A DNA stretch of 50,724 nt from Thermodesulfobacteriota bacterium (GCA_028278625.1 JANQDY010000114.1:1-50724), one strand, 5' to 3'; counted from the stretch's first letter, positions 15,856 through 25,601 are shown. Numbers and translations are program-made. The notes: generated by a model not told the origin, from the letters alone.

Positions 15856-16863
15856 ATGATTTTTGGAATTTACGATGTAGACGATCTCTTTGCATTCGGC
15901 CCTTATCGAGTAGCCATCATCGCCTATTCGATGTTCCTGAGATTGTGGTACTTTCTTGCTATCGGGATCGTCATTGGCGCGACTTTCAATACTTTTATTC
16001 CCGCGGCAAAAATGAAAAGGCTATTCGTGAATGCGCACAGCATAAGGGCCATTTTTATCGCGGCCATATTGGGAGTGGTCTCTCCCCTTGGCTCTTACGC
16101 CGTAATTCCCGTTTTCACCACCTTTTTGGGCCTTGGTATTCCTTTGGCGCCGGTCATGACCTTTCTTACGGCATCGCCGTTGATCAACCCATTCATATTC
16201 ACCATCACGGCGCAGTTGCTTGGTTTCAAGATGGCATTTGCACGGACTATCTCGGCCATCGTCGCAGGTATTTTGATGGGTCTCGTTTTTAAGTACTTGG
16301 AGCGTTTTAAGCCTTTTCAAAGTAGTCTGGCATCTGCTCATGAACTGACGAGCTCTTTCAAGGTGCCTTTCACCCATCAAAATCCAAACAGTCTCCACGT
16401 TCAAGACGATAAATCGAAGATGGTCTTAACAATGTTAGGTGAAAACCGCCTGCCGCATTCACATAACCTAAGAATGTTCTTTATTCAGTGCGTAAAGATG
16501 ATCAGACACCCAGGGAAATGGTTCGCCTTTGCTATCATTCTTGCGGCTGTTGTGGACGTATATGTTCCCACCGATTGGATTGTTCGATCATTGGGAGGGC
16601 ACTCCTATTCCCTCCTTTTGGCTGCGGCTATGGCAATACCTTTCTATGTGTGCGGGGGAGGCGCTGTTCCCTTGGTTTGGGAGCTCATGCGTACGGGAAT
16701 GGACCAAGGCGCGGCGCTTACTTTTTTTATTGCGGGCCCAGTAACCAGAATCGCCCCGATGCTTACCGTAATCGCCCTTTTGCGGTACAGAGCCTTTGTT
16801 GTCTACATCTTGGTATCTTTTACTGTGGCGCTTGTTCTAGGAGTCCTCTATCATTTTGCTTGA
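15856..16863 (+). CDS. Permease of the DUF318 / ArsP type
   Basis: 335 residues with about eight to ten hydrophobic segments in two halves. The first half has S-P-L-G-S-Y-A-V-I-P followed by F-L-T-A-S-P-L-I-N-P-F, and the second Y-V-C-G-G-G-A-V-P-L followed by F-I-A-G-P-V-T-R-I-A-P. This repeated motif plan is that of the predicted permease family PF03773, which includes the methylarsenite exporter ArsP. In many members the first motif is cysteine-containing (P-x-C-S-C); here it has Gly-Ser-Tyr, and only the second half keeps one Cys. The substrate may therefore not be a thiol-reactive metalloid. It sits between the AOR gene and larB. Confidence 0.75.
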   Translation: MIFGIYDVDDLFAFGPYRVAIIAYSMFLRLWYFLAIGIVIGATFNTFIPAAKMKRLFVNAHSIRAIFIAAILGVVSPLGSYAVIPVFTTFLGLGIPLAPVMTFLTASPLINPFIFTITAQLLGFKMAFARTISAIVAGILMGLVFKYLERFKPFQSSLASAHELTSSFKVPFTHQNPNSLHVQDDKSKMVLTMLGENRLPHSHNLRMFFIQCVKMIRHPGKWFAFAIILAAVVDVYVPTDWIVRSLGGHSYSLLLAAAMAIPFYVCGGGAVPLVWELMRTGMDQGAALTFFIAGPVTRIAPMLTVIALLRYRAFVVYILVSFTVALVLGVLYHFA

Positions 16864-16977
16864 ACGAATTTGCGGCCTGCGTAAATGCGCACACCTATTA
16901 GGCTTCACAGTTCTTTCGGCACTGGAAAGATCGGCGAAAACTGTCCATCAGCAACTGATCAAAGGAAGGCGACCCCA

Positions 16978-17802
16978 ATGGATGAGAAACACCTCAAAGA
17001 GCTAATCGCCGGTATTCAGAATGGCCAGATAGACACTGACACCGCTTTGCAGCGATTGAAAAAGCTGCCCTTTGAGGATTTAGGATACGCCAAGGTGGAT
17101 CACCACCGTTGTTTGCGACACGGTGTACCGGAGGTCATCTATTGCGCCGGGAAAACCGCCGAACAGGTCTCAGGCATTGTTGAAAGAATGACCCCCCATC
17201 ACAGCAATGTTTTGGCCACACGGGCTGATCGAGGGCATTATGAAGGTATATTGTCCGTTACCGAGGAGTGTCAATACCATGACGTGGCACGTCTTGCGGT
17301 GGTCAAGCCGAAGGCGGTGGGTGAAGTCGGACGCATTGCGGTGGTGTGTGCCGGCACCTCGGACATCCCGGTGGCCGAAGAGGCCGCCATCACGGCAACA
17401 ACACTGGGAAATAGGGTCGATCGGCTATATGATGTGGGTGTGGCCGGCCTGCATCGTCTGCTCAATTCTTGTGATGATCTGTTCAAGGCCAATGTGGCCA
17501 TTGTCATCGCCGGCATGGAAGGCGCTTTGGCCAGTGTCGTGGGAGGGTTGGTTTCCTGCCCGGTGATCGGTGTCCCCGCCAGTGTAGGATACGGGGCCAG
17601 CTTCGGCGGGGTGGCCGCCTTGTTGAGTATGCTCAACAGCTGTGCTTCGGGCGTCTCGGTGGTGAATATCGACAACGGGTTCGGCGCCGGTTACCAAGCG
17701 AATATAATCAACAAGATTGCGATCGGCCACTGGAACCTTGGAGAGCAAACCCATGCCGGGAAGGAAGAAGGACCGGTCTGTGAACCAAAGAAGGTAATCT
17801 GA
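16978..17802 (+). CDS. larB: LarB, nickel-pincer cofactor biosynthesis (NaAD carboxylase)
   Basis: 274 residues. The N-terminal helical part is followed by Y-A-K-V-D-H-H-R-x-x-R-x-G-V-P-E-V-I-Y-C, the PurE-like core V-V-C-A-G-T-S-D-I-P-V-A-E-E-A, and the C-terminal V-S-C-P-V-I-G-V-P and N-I-D-N-G-F-G-A-G-Y. LarB carboxylates and hydrolyses nicotinate adenine dinucleotide to make the pyridinium-3,5-bisdicarboxylate precursor of the nickel-pincer nucleotide. The ATG at 16978 with GGAAGG upstream is chosen over an upstream ATG at 16885. larC follows 88 bases downstream. larE and larA are not in the window. Confidence 0.93.
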   Translation: MDEKHLKELIAGIQNGQIDTDTALQRLKKLPFEDLGYAKVDHHRCLRHGVPEVIYCAGKTAEQVSGIVERMTPHHSNVLATRADRGHYEGILSVTEECQYHDVARLAVVKPKAVGEVGRIAVVCAGTSDIPVAEEAAITATTLGNRVDRLYDVGVAGLHRLLNSCDDLFKANVAIVIAGMEGALASVVGGLVSCPVIGVPASVGYGASFGGVAALLSMLNSCASGVSVVNIDNGFGAGYQANIINKIAIGHWNLGEQTHAGKEEGPVCEPKKVI

Positions 17803-17890
17803 ATCTATACAGATGAACTGAACCTTGTGGCAGAGATAATACGGGTCTTCAAGAAAACAGATTATAACGCCCAATGGAAATGGAGCGACT

Positions 17891-19084
17891 ATGAGAATTG
17901 CTTATTTTGACTGTTTCGCAGGGGCCAGCGGTGATATGATCCTGGGGGCTTTGCTGGATGCGGGCCTACCGTTGGAGCATTTAAGGCGGGAGTTGGCCAA
18001 AATGGGATTGTCCCATTATGATGTCGACAAGACCGATGTGGTCAAAAACGGCATCAGCGGAAGCCAGGCTCTGGTGAATGTGGAACAGGATCACCACCAT
18101 CATCACCATCGCCGCCTTGCGGATATTGCCGAAATTATCGAAAAAAGCACACTGGCACCCGCCATCAAGAAGGACAGCCTCAGGATATTCAGACGTTTGG
18201 CTGAGGCGGAGGCGAATGTTCACAATACCTCCCCGGAACATATCCACTTCCATGAAGTGGGTGCAATTGATGCCATTATCGACGTAGTCGGGGGGGTGAT
18301 CGGACTTCATGTCCTGGGGATCGATGCCGTTGTCTGTTCACCGCTGCATGTGGGCACGGGTACCATAGACTGCGCCCATGGTACATTGCCGGTGCCGGCT
18401 CCGGCCACGGCCGAACTCATAAGGGGCAAACCCATATATGCCAGCGGGGTTCAGGGCGAGCTGCTGACACCCACCGGAGCCGCCATTCTAACCACCTTGG
18501 CCGGTGAGTTCGGACCGCTCCCGGGCATGAAGGTGGAATGCATCGGTCATGGTGGCGGCACGGCGGATCGATCCATCGCCAACATCTTACGCGTTTTTAT
18601 CGGTTCGTTCCTTGAATCCGACCATTCGTTTCCGGTTGAGCAGACCGCCACTATTGAGACAACCATCGATGATATGAACCCCCAGATTTACGACTATCTC
18701 ATCGAAAAAGTGCTCCAGATGGGAGCTCTTGACATATTCTGCACCACGGTGCAGATGAAGAAAAATCGAAGGGGGACATTGGTCACCATCCTTTGTAGAC
18801 CCGAGATGGTGACATCACTCTCCGAATTGCTATTTCGGGAAACCACCACCCTTGGCCTACGGTGGCGATTGGACAATCGATTCGCACTGGCGCGCAATTT
18901 CATTACGGCAAAGACACGCTTCGGCGAGATCTCTTGCAAGGCTGCAAGCAATGGCGATGAATTGGTTAACGTAATGCCCGAATATGAAGAATGCAAACGC
19001 GTGGCCATTGAGCAGAATGTGCCGCTGAAGACCGTCTTAGAAGAAGTCCGCGCCCAGGCACTCGGTTCAGGATTCACTAAATAA
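17891..19084 (+). CDS. larC: LarC, nickel-pincer cofactor nickel insertase
   Basis: 397 residues as one uninterrupted frame, unlike Lactiplantibacillus plantarum, where LarC is made by a programmed frameshift. The start Y-F-D-C-F-A-G-A-S-G-D-M-I-L-G-A-L-L-D-A is the family signature. A run of six histidines (H-H-H-H-H-H after D-Q-D-like residues, near residue 65) is likely nickel-binding. The H-F-H-E-V-G-A-I-D-A-I-I-D and C-terminal T-I-D-D-M-N-P-Q motifs are also typical. LarC inserts Ni into the sulfur-bearing pincer nucleotide in a CTP-dependent step. Paired with larB, it supplies the cofactor for LarA-type racemases or epimerases encoded elsewhere, or for an unrecognised user nearby. Confidence 0.93.
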   Translation: MRIAYFDCFAGASGDMILGALLDAGLPLEHLRRELAKMGLSHYDVDKTDVVKNGISGSQALVNVEQDHHHHHHRRLADIAEIIEKSTLAPAIKKDSLRIFRRLAEAEANVHNTSPEHIHFHEVGAIDAIIDVVGGVIGLHVLGIDAVVCSPLHVGTGTIDCAHGTLPVPAPATAELIRGKPIYASGVQGELLTPTGAAILTTLAGEFGPLPGMKVECIGHGGGTADRSIANILRVFIGSFLESDHSFPVEQTATIETTIDDMNPQIYDYLIEKVLQMGALDIFCTTVQMKKNRRGTLVTILCRPEMVTSLSELLFRETTTLGLRWRLDNRFALARNFITAKTRFGEISCKAASNGDELVNVMPEYEECKRVAIEQNVPLKTVLEEVRAQALGSGFTK

Positions 19085-19130
19085 GGTTCATCCGGCTAAA
19101 GCGTGCTCTGAATGATTGAAAAAGCGGACA

Positions 19131-19250
19131 ATGAGAATAACCTCCAAGAAATATGTTGATGATTTTGTCGCGAAAGTGAGCGAGGTTAATTGTGAGATCA
19201 TTTGTTTAGAGTGCGAAATGGATGTGTTTACAAAAATTTATTTTACTTAA
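19131..19250 (+). other. Possible small ORF between larC and the chemoreceptor gene
   Basis: A 39-codon ATG frame encodes a peptide with V-D-D-F-V-A-K-V-S-E and C-E-I-I-C-L-E-C-E, a small cysteine cluster. The ribosome binding site is weak (AAAGCGGAC) and no family was recognised. It may be an eroded gene or chance. Confidence 0.15.
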
Positions 19251-19262
19251 GGATTCATTTAC

Positions 19263-21032
19263 ATGTTGTGCAATATGAATTTGGGCAAGAGAATTTCAAT
19301 AGGTATTTTCATGATGTTGCTCCTGATGGTTATTGTAGGAATGGCGGGTTATTTTGGCCTCATGCAAGCTTTGAAGGTGGCGGAGTTCAAAGACGGTATT
19401 ACCCGACTTCAAAGGGCGGTGGCCATGGCTAAAGGAGAGAGCGATCAATACCTGTTGGGTTGTTACAGCGGAAATTCGGCCATTCAGGACAAAGCAAGAA
19501 AGGCCAGTATCAAGACTCTGGCCGATGCACTAAAAAGAGTGGAGGCTTTGAGGCGGGATTCCGCCCTAAGCGAAAGCAGTTCAAAAGTGGTTGTCTTGGC
19601 CGAAAAGGAGATCAAACAGTACCAAACCGTTTTTGAGCAATATGTTTCTTGCCAGGCAAAAAGGGTCGGTGTTGGTGCGCAAGTCAACGTCACTCTAGAA
19701 GCCATTGCAAAGGCGATTGAAGAGAAGAATGGACAACCGGTTATTTGGACCGAAAAAATAGGCACAGACCAAAAACTGTTTGTCGGAGAATTTTCCAAAT
19801 ACACATTTGCCCTGGCTGAAGAGAACTGGCAAAATTTGATTCGAGGCTTTCAAGCGCTCAATAAAAGTATCACTGCCTGGCATAAAAGGATAGAAAACAG
19901 CGACGAACTGCGAAAAATCGGTGATGAGTTGCGGGCCCTAAGTGTTCGTCTCGACAAGGATATGGAGGCGTATCATGGCGCCGTCGCCGAACAGCTGAGA
20001 CTCAGAGCTTTGATGGAAGGCCACATTGGAAAGCTGTTCAACCTCTGTGATAATCTTGTTCGAATGGGCCTTGAGGAACAGGTGAAAGAAACCGGTTTTT
20101 CAATCAAAATCATTATCGGCTTTATTATTGCAGCCGTTCTGGTCAGTATTTTGTATGCCTTCTTTTTTATCAGGATCATCGTTGGCAAAATCAAATCTGG
20201 GATTGATGGTGTGAATGAAAACGCCGAACAGGTGGCGGATGGTGCGGCGCAGATCGCCGTAACAAGTCAGTCTCTTGCTGAAGGCGCATCCGAGCAGGCC
20301 GCCGCTATTGAAGAGACTTCGGCGTCCCTTGAGCAAATGTCCTCCATGACCAAGAGAAACGCTGGAAATACTGATGAAGCCAAGGCCATGGTGCTGGAAG
20401 CCAATAAGGTGGTGGATGACGTGAACAGCCACGTGAACCATTTGGCTGCGTTCATGGAGGAGATCAAGAAGTCCAGCGAAGAAACCGGCAAAATCGTCAA
20501 AGCGATTGATGAAATTTCATTTCAAACCAATCTGTTGGCGTTGAACGCCGCGGTAGAAGCGGCTCGTGCTGGTGAGGCGGGTGCGGGTTTTGCGGTTGTG
20601 GCGGATGAGGTCAGAAGTTTGGCCTTGAGAGCTGCCGTTGCTGCCAGGGACACGGGCAACCTCATCGAAAGCACCATCAAGACCGTCAAGAAAGGAAGCG
20701 ACCTCACGGAATCGACCCGGCAAGCTTTTCAAGGGAACATAACCATCGTAAAAAAAATCTCCGAGATAGTGGAGGAAATTGCTGTTGCCTCTCAAGAACA
20801 GGCCATAGGAATTGAAGAGACCAACAGAGCTGTTTTTGAAATGGAAAGAGTGGTTCAGAAGAACGCAGCCATTTCCGAGGAATCGGCAAGCGCAGCCGAA
20901 GAGATGAGCACATCCGCATTCCGTATGAAGGAAATCGTTCAAGGGATGAAACCACTTGTGGGAGTAGTTGGTGCCCGTGTCGCGGCGGGTGATGACGCAA
21001 CGCCTTTGGCACTTGAGGCTGGCGGAAGCTAA
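19263..21032 (+). CDS. Methyl-accepting chemotaxis protein
   Basis: 589 residues. Two membrane segments (about residues 12-38 and 282-306) enclose a mostly helical periplasmic sensor of about 245 residues, like a four-helix-bundle ligand domain. After the second segment a recognisable HAMP domain is short or absent. The cytoplasmic coiled-coil carries the universal signalling tip [21 protein letters not shown], followed by [17 protein letters not shown] lies nine bases before ATG; the internal ATG at 19275 is an alternative. It is the last gene before the right-hand repeat copy and may sense a substrate linked to the genes around it. The ligand is unknown. Confidence 0.92.
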   Translation: MLCNMNLGKRISIGIFMMLLLMVIVGMAGYFGLMQALKVAEFKDGITRLQRAVAMAKGESDQYLLGCYSGNSAIQDKARKASIKTLADALKRVEALRRDSALSESSSKVVVLAEKEIKQYQTVFEQYVSCQAKRVGVGAQVNVTLEAIAKAIEEKNGQPVIWTEKIGTDQKLFVGEFSKYTFALAEENWQNLIRGFQALNKSITAWHKRIENSDELRKIGDELRALSVRLDKDMEAYHGAVAEQLRLRALMEGHIGKLFNLCDNLVRMGLEEQVKETGFSIKIIIGFIIAAVLVSILYAFFFIRIIVGKIKSGIDGVNENAEQVADGAAQIAVTSQSLAEGASEQAAAIEETSASLEQMSSMTKRNAGNTDEAKAMVLEANKVVDDVNSHVNHLAAFMEEIKKSSEETGKIVKAIDEISFQTNLLALNAAVEAARAGEAGAGFAVVADEVRSLALRAAVAARDTGNLIESTIKTVKKGSDLTESTRQAFQGNITIVKKISEIVEEIAVASQEQAIGIEETNRAVFEMERVVQKNAAISEESASAAEEMSTSAFRMKEIVQGMKPLVGVVGARVAAGDDATPLALEAGGS

Positions 21033-21148
21033 TTTCCAGGAGAATGACTCCAGGAAGCACTTTTCAAATTTCAAATGTCAGCGGCGATCTGATTTTCTCA
21101 CAAAGCGGGTCACTTGAAAATACCCATCGGACAAGATCTTCCTAATCC

Positions 21149-21334
21149 CTATTCTTCTAAAAAATTCATTATATAAACCCTTCTTCCTTCCTTACCCTTT
21201 TCTTCTTTTCGAGATTTTCTTGTGTTTGCGGCTTTTGAAATGTGGCTGTTGGTTTCTGGGGGTAAACCGATGGGAAAAAAGCCTTTGGATTTACTGATTT
21301 CCCGAAGCCGCTTTCCCATTTGAGTGTTTCTCAC
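21149..21334 (-). pseudogene. Relic of the XRE-cupin regulator (N-terminus only)
   Basis: The first 19 codons read M-R-N-T-Q-M-G-K-R-L-R-E-I-S-K-S-K-G-F, nearly identical to the regulator at 8998-9549 (M-T-N-T-Q-M-G-K-R-L-R-E-I-R-K-S-K-G-F). After that the helix-turn-helix and the whole cupin are lost, and the rest is charged filler to a stop. DNA similarity covers 21268-21350 against 9489-9560. The start would be GTG. It lies divergently upstream of the intact BKACE gene, as the intact regulator lies beside the BKACE relic. Confidence 0.8.
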
Positions 21335-21545
21335 TGTGGTGTAATTTTCTCAATAATTTATTTAATACTGAATATTAAATTTTAAAATAACACAAAAAAA
21401 ATGCGGAGAAAGAAATTTACATATCTTCGACTCATCGCCTAAACGCACCTTTTTTTTCATCAAATAATTGGATTAATTCATTTATTAATAATTCTGGTTT
21501 CCTTTTTCAAGCCTCATGTGTTTTTGGGCGCCTATATTAAATCTT

Positions 21546-21557
21546 ATCAATTTTGAT
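21546..21557. promoter_or_regulatory. Candidate operator upstream of the BKACE promoter
   Basis: Short dyad ATCAA-TT-TTGAT, 17 bases before the -35 element, in an AT-rich tract with a second TTTGAT. It resembles the ATTGAA-type dyads near the regulator and the SDR operon. Binding by the XRE-cupin regulator is inferred. Confidence 0.3.
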
Positions 21558-21574
21558 ATTTGATAAAAAAATGG

Positions 21575-21603
21575 TTGACAAAGAACATACAATTTATCAT
21601 ATA
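21575..21603 (+). promoter_or_regulatory. Sigma-70-type promoter of the BKACE operon
   Basis: TTGACA (21575-21580), 17-base spacer, then CATATA. The element and about 70 bases of leader are conserved in the duplicated left copy (9784-9812), although the flanks have diverged. The leader to the BKACE start is about 105 bases. The rest of the 21033-21715 gap is the regulator relic and AT-rich spacer. Confidence 0.55.
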
Positions 21604-21715
21604 TTGAACCACAAACAGCGCACTGGCCATGGGGGAAGCAAGAAGCGGTTGCCATTTTCGAACCCAAAAAACAATTGACCGGCCAATGGGGCCGCAATAT
21701 CAGGAGGACGTTTCC

Positions 21716-22552
21716 ATGAATAAGACGATCATTACGGCTGCGGTATGCGGATCCGGACCCACCAAGGAGATGAATCCTGCGGTCCCCTACTCACCGGAAG
21801 AGATTGCCGAAGCCGCCCTTGAATGCCGACGGGCCGGTGCCGCCATCGCCCATATCCATGTGAGAAACCCTTTGACCGGAAAGCCGGACTTCAGACTGGA
21901 GCTCTTTGCCGAAGTCTTGGAACGTATCCGGCGGGATTCGGACATGATCGTCAACCTCACAACCAGCGGTCTCAATCTGAACGGTTCAAATGCCGTGGAA
22001 AATAGGCTGGCACCGGCAACATTACGGCCGGATATCTGCTCCTTCGACGTGGGATCCATCAATTTCCAGGACCGGGTTTTTCTCAATCCCCCCGAGTGGG
22101 GCGAAACCGCTCCCGAACAAATGCGCCGATTGGGGGTCAAACCCGAAATCGAAGTTTTTGATGCGGGGCACATCTATCAAGCCCTTCATTACATCCAAAA
22201 AGGGATATTTCGACCCCCCCCCTATTTCCAACTCTGCATGGGCACACGTTGGGGCATGGCGGCGACACCTGAGAATCTTCTGTTCATGAAGGACAAACTG
22301 CCTGAAAACGCCGTGTGGTCCGTTTTAGGCATCGGCAGAGATCAACTTCCCATGATCACCATGGGCCTTCTGTTGGGGGGCAATATTCGGGTGGGGTTCG
22401 AAGACAACATCTATATAAGAAAGGGGGCCTTGGCCGAGAGCAACGCCCGGATGGTGGAAATGGCCGTGAGATTGACTCACGACCTGCAGCGGGAAGTGGC
22501 TTCCGCAGACGAAGCAAGGCAAATGCTGGGCATTGTCCCGGTTATGTCTTAA
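21716..22552 (+). CDS. BKACE family beta-keto acid cleavage enzyme (3-keto-5-aminohexanoate-cleavage type)
   Basis: 278 residues. Family motifs: I-I-T-A-A-V-C-G near the start, E-I-A-E-A-A-L-E-C, the Zn-binding A-H-I-H-V-R, N-L-T-T-S-G, and near the C-terminus [10 protein letters not shown], which provides the third Zn ligand (Glu) and a catalytic Arg. BKACE enzymes condense a beta-keto acid with acetyl-CoA and split it to acetoacetate and a shorter acyl-CoA. The lysine-fermentation enzyme Kce is the prototype. AGGAGG nine bases before ATG 21716 fixes the start. First gene of the long plus-strand operon, so a beta-keto acid is the likely late intermediate of this pathway. Confidence 0.92.
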   Translation: MNKTIITAAVCGSGPTKEMNPAVPYSPEEIAEAALECRRAGAAIAHIHVRNPLTGKPDFRLELFAEVLERIRRDSDMIVNLTTSGLNLNGSNAVENRLAPATLRPDICSFDVGSINFQDRVFLNPPEWGETAPEQMRRLGVKPEIEVFDAGHIYQALHYIQKGIFRPPPYFQLCMGTRWGMAATPENLLFMKDKLPENAVWSVLGIGRDQLPMITMGLLLGGNIRVGFEDNIYIRKGALAESNARMVEMAVRLTHDLQREVASADEARQMLGIVPVMS

Positions 22553-22635
22553 CAGGGAGCCCTACCCCATGAGACGGAGAGAACCCTGGGGGGAACACCC
22601 CCAAGAGCAAAACATTCACAAAATGGAGGTGAACA

Positions 22636-23262
22636 ATGAATCAGGAATCTTTAATGCGTAGAAGCGATGAAGAGATTATCAGGGCCATCCAGGAACAGGC
22701 CTATCGTCACCAAATGAACCGCCGCGGCTGCACCCAGGTGCAGTACAAGGCCTTGTCCGAGCATCTGGGGTTTTACAGTCAGGATGTTTTCAAGGCTGCT
22801 ACGCCTTTTTCCGCCGGAGTGGCCCGCAAGGGTGAACAGTGTGGCCACCTCACCGGGGCCCTTCTTGCCGTGGGTGCCTGGATCGGCCGCAACGATCTGC
22901 GTGAAGCCGGCGAACCCAACGAAAAAGGGAATAGTCCCTATTCCAGGGCCCAGGATCTTGCAGGCGAACTCTATGATGAATTCAAGGCTTTTTGGGGCAC
23001 CACCCGCTGTTTCGACATTCAAGCCAGACTGGTGGGCAAGCCCTTTGATATTACCGATCCGGAAATAAAGAAAATGATCGACTCCGGCGAATACTTCGAT
23101 ACCCTCTCCAAACAGTGCTGCCACGTGGCCGCCTCCACGGCCAAAATGGCCGCCCGGATTCTGCTGCGCGAAATTCGGAAGGAGCACGCCTATTACCGCT
23201 TTGATCAACGGCCCGATTACGACTACGTTGCGCCGAAGGCAACTGGCACCGATGTTCTTTAG
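22636..23262 (+). CDS. C_GCAxxG_C_C family redox-type protein
   Basis: 208 residues. The pattern G-E-Q-C-G-H-L-T-G-A-L-L-A-V-G, with later R-C-F-D and Q-C-C-H cysteines, matches the C_GCAxxG_C_C family, though the first motif has Gly-His-Leu in place of Gly-Cys-Ala, so one usual cysteine is missing. Members occur beside redox enzymes in anaerobes; their role is not established and a metal- or thiol-based redox function is assumed. GGAGGT precedes ATG. It sits between BKACE and the saccharopine-dehydrogenase-like gene with short gaps (83 and 27 bases). Confidence 0.7.
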   Translation: MNQESLMRRSDEEIIRAIQEQAYRHQMNRRGCTQVQYKALSEHLGFYSQDVFKAATPFSAGVARKGEQCGHLTGALLAVGAWIGRNDLREAGEPNEKGNSPYSRAQDLAGELYDEFKAFWGTTRCFDIQARLVGKPFDITDPEIKKMIDSGEYFDTLSKQCCHVAASTAKMAARILLREIRKEHAYYRFDQRPDYDYVAPKATGTDVL

Positions 23263-23289
23263 GCCCGGGGAAAGAAAGGAGATATCCCT

Positions 23290-24459
23290 ATGAATGTTCT
23301 GGTTGTCGGCGGATCCGGCGTTGTGGGAAGAGGCGTTGCCAAAGGGCTGGCGCAAGTGGATGGGATCAAAAAGGTGGTGCTTACCGCCAACACCCGAATC
23401 GACTTGGCCAGGGAAATTGCCGTTCAAATCGGACCAAAAGCAAAAGCCATCTCCCTGAACGTCAGGGACCGTGAAGAAATGGTCAGGCGAATGAAAGAGG
23501 CCCATCTGGTGGTCAACCTGTGCGGTCCTTCATCCAAATACGCGGTCCCGGTCGCCGAGGCCGCCATTCAGGCCGGACGAAATTACGTTGATGTTAACGA
23601 TGATGCCGAATCTTTGCCCGGACTATTTGCTCTGGACCACCGAGCCAAGAGGGCCGGGCTCACCATGCTGGTCTGCACAGGGGCTTCCCCAGGTCAAAGC
23701 AATCTGCTCGCAAGGTATGGCGCGGACAAAATGGACCGTGTGGACGAAATCAACATTCTTTGGGCTTGCGGGATCAATATCGCCGGCGACACTCCAGCCA
23801 ATTGGGGACATCGGTTGAATATGTACGCTCAAACCGTGCCCATTTTCGATAACGGAAAAATCGTTCAGGTTCCAGGGGGATCCGGTGAACAGGAGGTGGA
23901 TTGGCCCGCGCCGGTGGGCCGATTGGTGCACCGCTACTGCGGACACTCCGAGCCGATTACCCTGCCCCGGTACATCGGTAAAGGGCTGCGTCGGGTCTCC
24001 TGCAAGGGCGCCATTACACCGGGGGAAATAAACCATTTTTTCAAGTATTTGGGTGAATTGGGGTTTGCGGAAACGTGCATCGGAAGATTCGGGGATGTCA
24101 CCACCTCCCCCTTTGAGTTCATGCGACACTATGTCAGTTCCCCTACATTCCAGTCCACGATTTTTTGCCGGCAATTGATCGCACGGGAAAAAGAGATCGG
24201 CCCGAACTTTGAGTTGCGGGTCGAGGCCTTGGGAGAGCGGGACGGGAAGAATACGCGGGTGGTTTGCACACAAATCGGGCCCGACCGAAATTCGGCCACC
24301 TATATTCCCACCTGGGTCATGTCCCAAATGGTTTTAGAGGGGAACATAAGAAGAAAGGGCGTTTTCTGTCCTGAGGCCCTGGGCCTGGACCCCCGCCCCA
24401 TCATTGACCGGATTGAGAAGGCGGGCGGGTCTTTTTGGGAGACTCTGGAGGAATTGTAA
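23290..24459 (+). CDS. Saccharopine dehydrogenase-like NAD(P)-binding oxidoreductase
   Basis: 389 residues. The N-terminus V-L-V-V-G-G-S-G-V-V-G-R-G-V-A is a Rossmann dinucleotide-binding loop, followed by H-L-V-V-N-L-C-G-P and Y-V-D-V-N-D-D-A, as in the saccharopine dehydrogenase NADP-binding family (PF03435). Members oxidise or reduce C-N bonds in amino-acid-like compounds, although several have other roles. In this context it could deaminate or reductively aminate a pathway intermediate; this is inference. AAAGGAGA precedes ATG. Confidence 0.85.
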   Translation: MNVLVVGGSGVVGRGVAKGLAQVDGIKKVVLTANTRIDLAREIAVQIGPKAKAISLNVRDREEMVRRMKEAHLVVNLCGPSSKYAVPVAEAAIQAGRNYVDVNDDAESLPGLFALDHRAKRAGLTMLVCTGASPGQSNLLARYGADKMDRVDEINILWACGINIAGDTPANWGHRLNMYAQTVPIFDNGKIVQVPGGSGEQEVDWPAPVGRLVHRYCGHSEPITLPRYIGKGLRRVSCKGAITPGEINHFFKYLGELGFAETCIGRFGDVTTSPFEFMRHYVSSPTFQSTIFCRQLIAREKEIGPNFELRVEALGERDGKNTRVVCTQIGPDRNSATYIPTWVMSQMVLEGNIRRKGVFCPEALGLDPRPIIDRIEKAGGSFWETLEEL

Positions 24460-24539
24460 TCAACCTATTTCAACCCATTTGGCGTGCCGTTTTGTTGTGA
24501 AAGCAATGGTAACGGCAACATAGAAAGGAGCGGATCGAG

Positions 24540-25601
24540 ATGCAATCAAGTAAAGCAAAACAGAGGAGTAGATTTTTCATAACCGCGGGCTTGGTTTTTT
24601 TTCTGGCAATCGCCATGGGGTTGCCCTTTCAGGTGACGGTCCAGGCAAAAGAGGTGTATCGCATGAGAGTGCAGACGTTTCAACGGCCCACCGACAACAT
24701 CGTCAATCTGGCCATGGTCGATTTCATGAAGGCCCTTGAGAAAAAGAGCAACGGAAGGCTGAAACTGTTGCCGCTCCTGGATGTGGGCGCGGTCTGCGGC
24801 ACCAGGGACATCTTCGACGCGGTGAGCACCGGCGTTCTGGATGCGGCCTTGACCGCGCCTGTCTACTATATGGGCAAGGTCCCCTCCGGCGCGGTGATCT
24901 TCGGGATGCCCTACAGTTGGATGACCTTCGATGACGTCCACGACGTGGTTTACAATCACGGCCTTCTGGACGTGGTCAGAAAGGATTTCGCCAGGCACAA
25001 CATTTACTACGCATCCATGATTACATCCACTGAACTGGTGTGGTTCACCAAGAAAAGACCGCTTAAGACCAAGGAGGATTTCAAGGGCATGAAACTGAGA
25101 GTCCTTGGTGCGGGACAATACGCTCCTAAGAAATTCGGGGCATCCATTGTTCAAGTGGCCTATCCCGAGCTGTACACGGCCCTGCAGCAAGGGGTGATCG
25201 ATGGCTGCAATACGATCCTGGACGCATTGACGACGCTCAACTTCAATGAAGTGGTCGATTACGTGATCATGCCCCCCTCCGTGCTGGACACTATTTGCGT
25301 CATCGTCAACATGGACAAATGGAAAAAACTGCCGCCGGATCTTCAGAAACTGTGGCAGGAAGAAACCCTTAGATTCAGCAAAGCCAATTACCAAAGAGTG
25401 CAGAAGGAAGGCGAGGAAAACATTGCCAAAGCAAAATCCATGGGGGTCAAGGTGGTGGAGATGGATCCGGAACTGGTGGGGGAAATGCGAAAGGTTTCCG
25501 TGGAGGAAGGGTGGGAATGGATCGCCCAAAAGAGTCCTCTGGGCAGGGAAGCGGTGGACATCGTCATCGATTATTACCGAAAGAAAGGCAAACTGGAGTA
25601 A
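24540..25601 (+). CDS. TRAP transporter substrate-binding protein (DctP family)
   Basis: 353 residues. An N-terminal positively charged stretch and hydrophobic core ending V-Q-A-K-E form a signal peptide. The mature part has R-V-L-G-A-G-Q-Y, the position where DctP proteins use an Arg to bind the substrate carboxylate, and Y-T-A-L-Q-Q-G-V-I-D-G-C-N, the family signature (A-L-Q-x-G-x-x-D-G). It should capture an organic acid in the periplasm and deliver it to the membrane subunits next door. AAGGAG precedes ATG. The substrate is unknown but is likely the compound degraded by this operon. Confidence 0.93.
   Translation: MQSSKAKQRSRFFITAGLVFFLAIAMGLPFQVTVQAKEVYRMRVQTFQRPTDNIVNLAMVDFMKALEKKSNGRLKLLPLLDVGAVCGTRDIFDAVSTGVLDAALTAPVYYMGKVPSGAVIFGMPYSWMTFDDVHDVVYNHGLLDVVRKDFARHNIYYASMITSTELVWFTKKRPLKTKEDFKGMKLRVLGAGQYAPKKFGASIVQVAYPELYTALQQGVIDGCNTILDALTTLNFNEVVDYVIMPPSVLDTICVIVNMDKWKKLPPDLQKLWQEETLRFSKANYQRVQKEGEENIAKAKSMGVKVVEMDPELVGEMRKVSVEEGWEWIAQKSPLGREAVDIVIDYYRKKGKLE

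Noticed and set aside
22651..23505. Minus-strand open frame of 284 codons opposite the C_GCAxxG_C_C gene
   Set aside because: Antisense shadow with repetitive Gly/His content and no start signal.
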